From Saprospiraceae bacterium (GTDB taxonomy: Bacteria > Bacteroidota > Bacteroidia > Chitinophagales > Saprospiraceae): a stretch of DNA of 64,000 nucleotides. Location: positions 248,001 through 312,000 of the forward strand of contig JADKFC010000003.1 of the NCBI GenBank assembly GCA_016717655.1, in the 5' to 3' direction. A program made the position numbers and the translations under genes. The notes beneath the pieces are model-generated. The model did not search any database and was not told where the DNA came from. It saw only the letters and a program-made list of their open reading frames with translations. Shown here piece after piece: positions 58,983 through 64,000 of this stretch. The stretch's first letter is position 1. Each line of letters begins with the position of its first letter.

Positions 58983-59435
58983 TTGACGTTAGCTTGCTGG
59001 ATGCCAGTGCATGATATCCATGTATCCAATACAGAAATCAAAACAACCGCAGAGGGAGGCCTTGATATCATTGTAAGAATTTTTTACGACGATTTGCAAA
59101 TGGCAATGGGTTTGCAGCCGGGTCAGCCTTTGCCCGCAAAATATAGCAACGCAGATGAATTGATTAAAAATTACCTGAATGCCAAATTAAAATGGACCTT
59201 TGATGGTAAGGTAGTGAGACCTCAATACATCAAAAGTAAGGCGGCTCTTCCAGCGGTTTGGGTCTACCTAGAAGTAAAAGGCCCGTTGGGCAATGCCAAA
59301 GAAATTCGGTTAGACAATCAGATTCTCATAGACCAGTTTGACGATCAGGTCAACATGGTACATGCAGAACTGGATGGTATGGACTACCATTTTGTATTGA
59401 ACAAAAAAGATAAATATGTCTTCTTCAGGAGATAG
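58983..59435 (+). CDS. DUF6702-family exported protein
   Basis: A 150-residue protein from a TTG at 58983, matching the DUF6702 family (HDIHVSNTEIKTTAEGG, RIFYDDLQMAMG, VWVYLEVKGPL, NMVHAELDGMDYHF). The true start is probably upstream. The in-frame codons from 58950 read (ATA)KLATYLVTWFLTLACW, a full signal peptide, and a single G at 58952 would turn ATA into ATG and give the common ATGA overlap with the HupE/UreJ gene. It overlaps the flavoprotein gene by 20 bp. Function unknown; often found beside HupE-type genes. Confidence 0.8.
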   Translation: MTLACWMPVHDIHVSNTEIKTTAEGGLDIIVRIFYDDLQMAMGLQPGQPLPAKYSNADELIKNYLNAKLKWTFDGKVVRPQYIKSKAALPAVWVYLEVKGPLGNAKEIRLDNQILIDQFDDQVNMVHAELDGMDYHFVLNKKDKYVFFRR

Positions 59436-60660
59436 GCCAGCAGACCATGCAGATGTGGTCATCATAGGTGGTGGAGCAGCCGGTTTTTTTGCCGCTGCCA
59501 ACCTGGGAGAGCTATGTCCTGCCTGGAAGATTGTCATTTTGGAGCAAGGCAGGGAAGTCTGCAAAAAGTAAAAATTTCGGGCGGTGGCAGGTGCAATGTA
59601 ACCCATGCCTGCTGGGAGCCAGCTGAGCTGGTGCAATACTATCCCAGGGGCGGGAAAGAGTTGCTGGGTCCCTTCCACAAGTTTGCCTGTGGCGATACCG
59701 TGGCCTGGTTTGAAGACCGTGGAGTGCCCTTAAAAATAGAAGAAGACGGCAGGATGTTTCCGGAAAGTGATGACAGTGGCAGCATCGTGAACTGTTTGAT
59801 GAAAAGTTGCATCAAGGCTGGGGTGAAAATCCAGACATCGTGTAAGGTAGTAAGTGTGAATATCATTGACACAGGCTATGAACTTACCACCAGCAAAGGC
59901 AATTGGAAGGCAGCCCGCATCCTGATGGCCGCAGGCAGCAGCAACGGTATGTGGAAGCTGCTCAAAGAATTGGGTTATGGCATAGTACCGCCGGTACCTT
60001 CGCTTTTTACCTTTCACATTCACGACAAGGCATTGCACGAATTGATGGGCTTATCCGTCAGCAATGCCGTGGTAAAGTACCCTGAACTCAAAATTGAAAC
60101 CAGTGGGCCGCTGCTCATTACCCATTGGGGTGTAAGTGGGCCTGCTGTATTAAAGATGAGTGCCATCGCAGCTCGGGCCCTGCATGAAAAAAATTACCAT
60201 TTTGACATCCGCATCACGTGGGCCATGGGTATGACAAAATCCGACATAGAGGGATTCAGAAAAAGTAAGGGAGCTGCCACGGTTGGCGGACAAAGTCCGG
60301 TGAATCTGCCTGCCCGCTTGTGGAAGTACCTGGTGAGCAGGGCCGACATTGCCCATGACAAACGCTGGGCAGACCTGGACAAAGAAGAAATGGAAAAACT
60401 CTTTGAAGTGCTGACCGATGATCTGCGATCCATAAAAAGGAAAGAGCACGTTTAAAGAAGAATTTGTTACCGCAGGAGGAGTAGACCTGAGGCAGATAAA
60501 TTTTTCTACCTTTGAGAGTCGATTGCATCCCGGATTATATTTTGCCGGTGAAGTGTTGGACATTGACGCTGTGACAGGAGGATTTAATTTTCAAGCGGCA
60601 TGGACGGGGGCTTATCTGGCCTCAACAGCCATGGCCGGACATAAAAACAAAAAATCATGA
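59416..60660 (+). CDS. NAD(P)/FAD-dependent oxidoreductase of the HI0933/YhiN family, two frameshifts
   Basis: A flavoprotein of about 414 residues. It starts at 59416 (MSSSGDRPADHADVV) with the dinucleotide-binding IIGGGAAGFFAAANL. One base is missing near 59558, after which LQKVKISGGGRCNVTH, the family hallmark, is read. The frame then holds to an A5 run near 60433-60438, where one extra A diverts it; removing it gives GKSTFKEEFVTAGGVDL and the C-terminal SRLHPGLYFAGEVLDIDAV and GGFNFQAAWTGAYLA. The two opposite shifts leave 415 codons. Family members include bile-acid and other reductases; the substrate is unknown. Its stop overlaps the hemB start (ATGA). Confidence 0.87.
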
Positions 60661-61636
60661 TGTACCAAAGACCCAGAAGAAACCGTAGAAGTGAAGCCAT
60701 CAGATCGGCGGTAAGAGAAACGCGCCTGCACCCCTCCCAGTTGGTAGTACCCCTGTTTTTGACAGATGGTGAAAATCACCGGCAGGTAATCCCATCCCTG
60801 AGTGTGGCGTACAGGATGAGTGTTGACGAGACCGAAAAAGAAATTGCCGCCTGCCTGGCGCTGGGACTTGACAAGTTTATCATTTTTCCGGCGGTAGACG
60901 ATCAATTGAAAGACAAGGTAGCTACCTACAGCTATGCAGAAGACAATTTTTACCTCAAAGCCGTAAGAAGGCTCAAAGAGCGCTATCCCGAGGCATGTTT
61001 TATCAGTGACGTAGCCATGGATCCGTATAGCAGTGATGGCCATGACGGATATGTAGAGAATGGCAAAATCATCAACGACATTACCCTGCCCATATTGCAG
61101 AAAATGGCCGTAGCCCAGGCGCAGGCAGGTTTTGACATCTTAGGTCCTCAGATATGATGGATGGCAGGGTGGCCGCCATCAGAGAGGCTTTGGATGATGC
61201 CGGATATTATGAAACCGGCATCATGTCGTATACCGCCAAATATGCCAGTGCTTTTTATGGACCATTTAGGGATGCCCTGGACTCAGCACCCAAATCGGGT
61301 GATAAAAAGACCTACCAGATGGACCCGGCCAATCGGTTTGAAGCCTTGATTGAGGGCGAATTGGACAGCGATGAAGGAGCCGATTTTCTGATGGTCAAGC
61401 CTGCATTGCATTACCTGGATGTCATTGCCCTGATGAAAGAAAACTTTACCCTGCCTGTGGCAGCCTACCATGTAAGTGGGGAGTGTGCCTTGTTGATTGC
61501 AGCATCAGAAAGGGGCTGGGTAGACCGCGAAAAGGGCATCCACGAGACCCTGACCTCCATCAGCAGGGCAGGTGCCGACGTAATTATTACCTACTTTGCC
61601 AAAGAATGGGCTGAAAAATTTCATAAAGCCAAGTAA
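60657..61636 (+). CDS. hemB: Delta-aminolevulinic acid dehydratase, one frameshift
   Basis: Second common enzyme of haem synthesis: condenses two 5-aminolevulinate molecules to porphobilinogen. The start overlaps the preceding gene. Family blocks are LVVPLFLTDGENHRQVIPSL, ISDVAMDPYSSDGHDGYV, SYTAKYASAFYGPFR (first active-site Lys) and DFLMVKPALHYLDVI (Schiff-base Lys). One base is missing at about 61147, where GP(S)DMMDGRVAAIREA should read through; restoring it gives 327 codons. The metal loop has Asp in place of the Cys residues of zinc enzymes, so it is of the magnesium-type group. Essential, so the shift is probably an error. Confidence 0.94.
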
Positions 61637-61722
61637 ACAGTTCAATTTCGTCGATATACATTGAGATATGACAAATTTTTTTAATATATAATCGCTATCT
61701 TTGACCATATTTTATTGAATAC

Positions 61723-64000
61723 ATGTTTAAGAAAGCAGAAAGCTATATCAACGGATTGCCGCGCTTTATCCAGTTTTTGTGGATACTGGTGTTGGTGGCC
61801 ATGTTGTTTACCGGCATCGTATTTTTTTACATAGGCACTTTTTATTGCCGGATACCCAGGAACTGGAGAATCCGCCTTATGAAATTGCCTCTGAAATCAT
61901 AGCTACCGAAGGAGAGACCCTGGGCAAGGCATTTAAGCTCAACAGGGAGTGGCTGACCTTTGAGCAACTCAATCCCAAATTGGTTAAAGCCCTCATAGCT
62001 ACAGAGGATGTTCGCTTTTACAGCCACAGTGGCATTGACTTTAGGGGTACGGCCAGGGCCTTGTTTTTTCTGGGCAAAAAGGGAGGGGCCAGTACCATTA
62101 CCCAGCAGCTGGCCAAACAATTTTTTACCCTGAGATCAAGCTCCTTTGTAAGGCGATCATGGCAAAAATTAAAAGAATGGGTCATTGCGGTAGAATTTGA
62201 AAGGCGATATACCAAAGAAGAAATTCTGGCCATGTACCTCAACAAGTACGATTTTTTGTACGGGGCTATTGGGGTGAGTACCGCGGCCAAAACCTATTTT
62301 GGTAAAAATCAAAAAGACCTTGATTACGATGAAGCTGCCATCCTGATCGGCATGCTGAAAAATCCATTTATCTACAATCCGAAGATCAATCAGGACAAAG
62401 GCCTGCTGAGGCGGTCGGTGGTTTTGAAACAAATGGAAAAAGAGGGCTACCTCACCAGCGAAGAATACCTTAAATATTCCCGCAAAAAGATTGACATGAG
62501 CAATTTTAACCGGGAGATGTACAACACAGGAGTAGCACCTTATTTCAGGGCAGAAGTGGTACAATGGGTTAAAAACCTGCTGGAAGATGACGAGTACCGC
62601 AAGCCAGATGGCACCAAGTACAATATTTTTACCGATGGCTTGAAGATCCATACCACCATCGATTATAAGATGCAGGTACATGCTGAGGCAGCTATGCGCG
62701 AACACATGATGGCCCTGCAGCGAAAATATTTTACCGTGTGGCAAGGCAAGGATCCATGGGTCTTTGATGCAGATGATGAAAAAAAGGCCATACGCAAAAG
62801 TCATTTGTACGAACAGTTCAGACAATCACAGCGGTTCAGAGACCTGAGGGCCCATTACATGGGTGGGGTTACCAATCGCATCATGGAAGAAATAGACAAT
62901 GCTAGGCTCAACGATATTGATATCTTCAGGCTCTACGATGCAGAAAAAGACAAGGCCCAGCTCAGTAAGTTGGTAGACCAGGGGACCATCACCAGTGATC
63001 AGGCCGACGTTTATAAAGAAATTCTTAGATCCGAACACTGGATGCTGCTCAAAAAACAGTGGAATGCCCTGCGAAAGGTAGCCGACAAACAATTTGTGAC
63101 GCCGGTGAGTATGAAGGTGTACGATTATGTAACCGGGGGAGAAAAAATGGTGAAGATGAGTCCCAGAGATTCGATCCGCCACCACCAGATGCACATGCAA
63201 ATTGGCACCGTGGGTGTAGATCCCAAATCAGGCGAAGTGAAATTCTGGATTGGGGGTATCAACCACAAGTACTTTCAGTATGATCACGTGACCTCCAACA
63301 GGCAGGTGGGCAGTACCTTCAAACCCTTTGTGTATGGCACTGCCATCATTGACCAGGCCATCTCGCCATGTTACAAGGTACAGGATATTGCTTATTGCAT
63401 CCAGGCCAACGACTCAGATTTTGGATTGACCAGTACCTGGTGCCCTTCTAACTCAGATGGCAAGTTTTCAGGTAGTTTTTTAACCTTGAAAGAAGGATTG
63501 AAAGAGTCGAAAAACTCCATTTCCGTCTACCTGATGAAGCAGCTTGGCAGTGTAGAAGCGGTAAGGAATTTTGTTGCCAATCTCAAGATCGACAAGAAAA
63601 AGATACCTGAGGCTCCTTCGATCTGTCTGGGTACTCCCGAATTGTCAGCCTTTGATCTTGCATCGGCCTATACAGCCTTTGCCAACAACGGCATCCATAC
63701 CAGTCCCATCTACGTGACCCATATTACCGATAAAAACGGAAGGACCATCTATACTGCCATACCTGAACAGAAGAAGGCCATCAATCCCTCCTACAATTAC
63801 GTAATAGTAGACATGCTGAAATACGTTGCAGAGGTGATTGCCAAAAAGTTCAAAAGTGAAATAGCCGGAAAAACGGGAACTACCAACAATTACAAAGACG
63901 GCTGGTACGTAGGATTTACGCCCAACCTCGTGGTCTCTACCTGGGTGGGAGGAGATGCCGAATGGATTCGATTCAACACATTGGCTGATGGCCAGGGAGC
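61723..64000 (+). CDS. Class A penicillin-binding protein (PBP1A-like), partial, one frameshift
   Basis: Bifunctional peptidoglycan synthase that runs off the right edge. The N-terminal part (MFKKAESYINGLPRFIQF) includes a membrane helix at about 20-42. In the T5 run at 61839-61843 one base is missing; restoring it gives LPDTQELENPPYEIASEI. The GT51 transglycosylase domain follows with ATEDVRFYSHSGIDFRG (catalytic Glu) and GGASTITQQLAKQFF. The transpeptidase domain shows STFK at about 63310-63322, SKN in LKESKNSISVYLM and KTGT near 63870. The C-terminal end is outside the window. Confidence 0.93.

Noticed and set aside
61140..61160. Programmed ribosomal frameshift in hemB and similar genes
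   Set aside because: No slippery heptamer with a downstream structure is seen, and the shifts occur in both directions in unrelated genes, which fits sequencing error better.

Overview
The window is chromosomal DNA of a Bacteroidota bacterium, most likely of the Saprospiria/Saprospiraceae. This is inferred, not proven. The grounds are proteins with type IX secretion system (T9SS) type A and type B C-terminal sorting domains, a PorP/SprF outer-membrane protein, several parvulin-type periplasmic isomerases, GH3-family and DUF6702 genes, and -7 promoter elements of the form TAnnTTTG, which belong to the Bacteroidota sigma factor. No tRNA, rRNA, insertion sequence or CRISPR array was found.

Layout. 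1-1.1 kb: end of an ATP synthase operon (atpD, atpC). 1.1-4.6 kb: an ECF-type sigma factor with a clear promoter, then rnhB, a metallo-beta-lactamase-fold hydrolase and a secreted esterase in overlapping order. 4.6-14.9 kb: envelope proteostasis, with a C-terminal-processing protease, three tandem parvulin-like genes, an unknown secreted protein and a PpiD-like isomerase. 14.9-21.6 kb: VOC protein, recO, GH3-family gene, small barrel protein, M16 peptidase, murA. 21.6-28.1 kb: PorP/SprF, Crp-family regulator, yicC-gmk-apaG, M15 carboxypeptidase, SPFH protein with an Arc-like partner. 28.5-42.9 kb: surface and secreted proteins, dominated by a 10.1-kb adhesin-like gene of about 3,366 codons with 17 Cys-rich repeats and a type B sorting domain, followed by a dockerin-like T9SS protein and a matrixin-like metalloprotease. 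43-50.1 kb: cysS, Omp28-like thioredoxin-fold protein, double-OmpA protein, DUF2207 protein, EamA transporter, peroxiredoxin.

50.1-52.9 kb is the only clearly accessory island. It holds a short signal peptide/Hint/toxin gene with its probable immunity gene 1 bp downstream, a 150-bp palindrome-bearing repeat present before and after the pair, a degraded second copy of the toxin leader, and a duplicated field of about 22-bp GC-rich minirepeats. 52.9-64 kb returns to housekeeping: mscS, HU/IHF, TPR lipoprotein, a 31-codon AURKAIP1/COX24-type gene, RNase E/G, beta-helix lipoprotein, HupE/UreJ, DUF6702, a flavoprotein, hemB and the start of a class A penicillin-binding protein.

Quality caveat. 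Ten genes, including murA, hemB and the penicillin-binding protein, are interrupted by about 15 single-base shifts, many in or beside short homopolymers. Correcting them restores full-length products and whole codon numbers, so most are probably sequencing or assembly errors. The GH3-family gene is an exception, because it has also lost a conserved segment.
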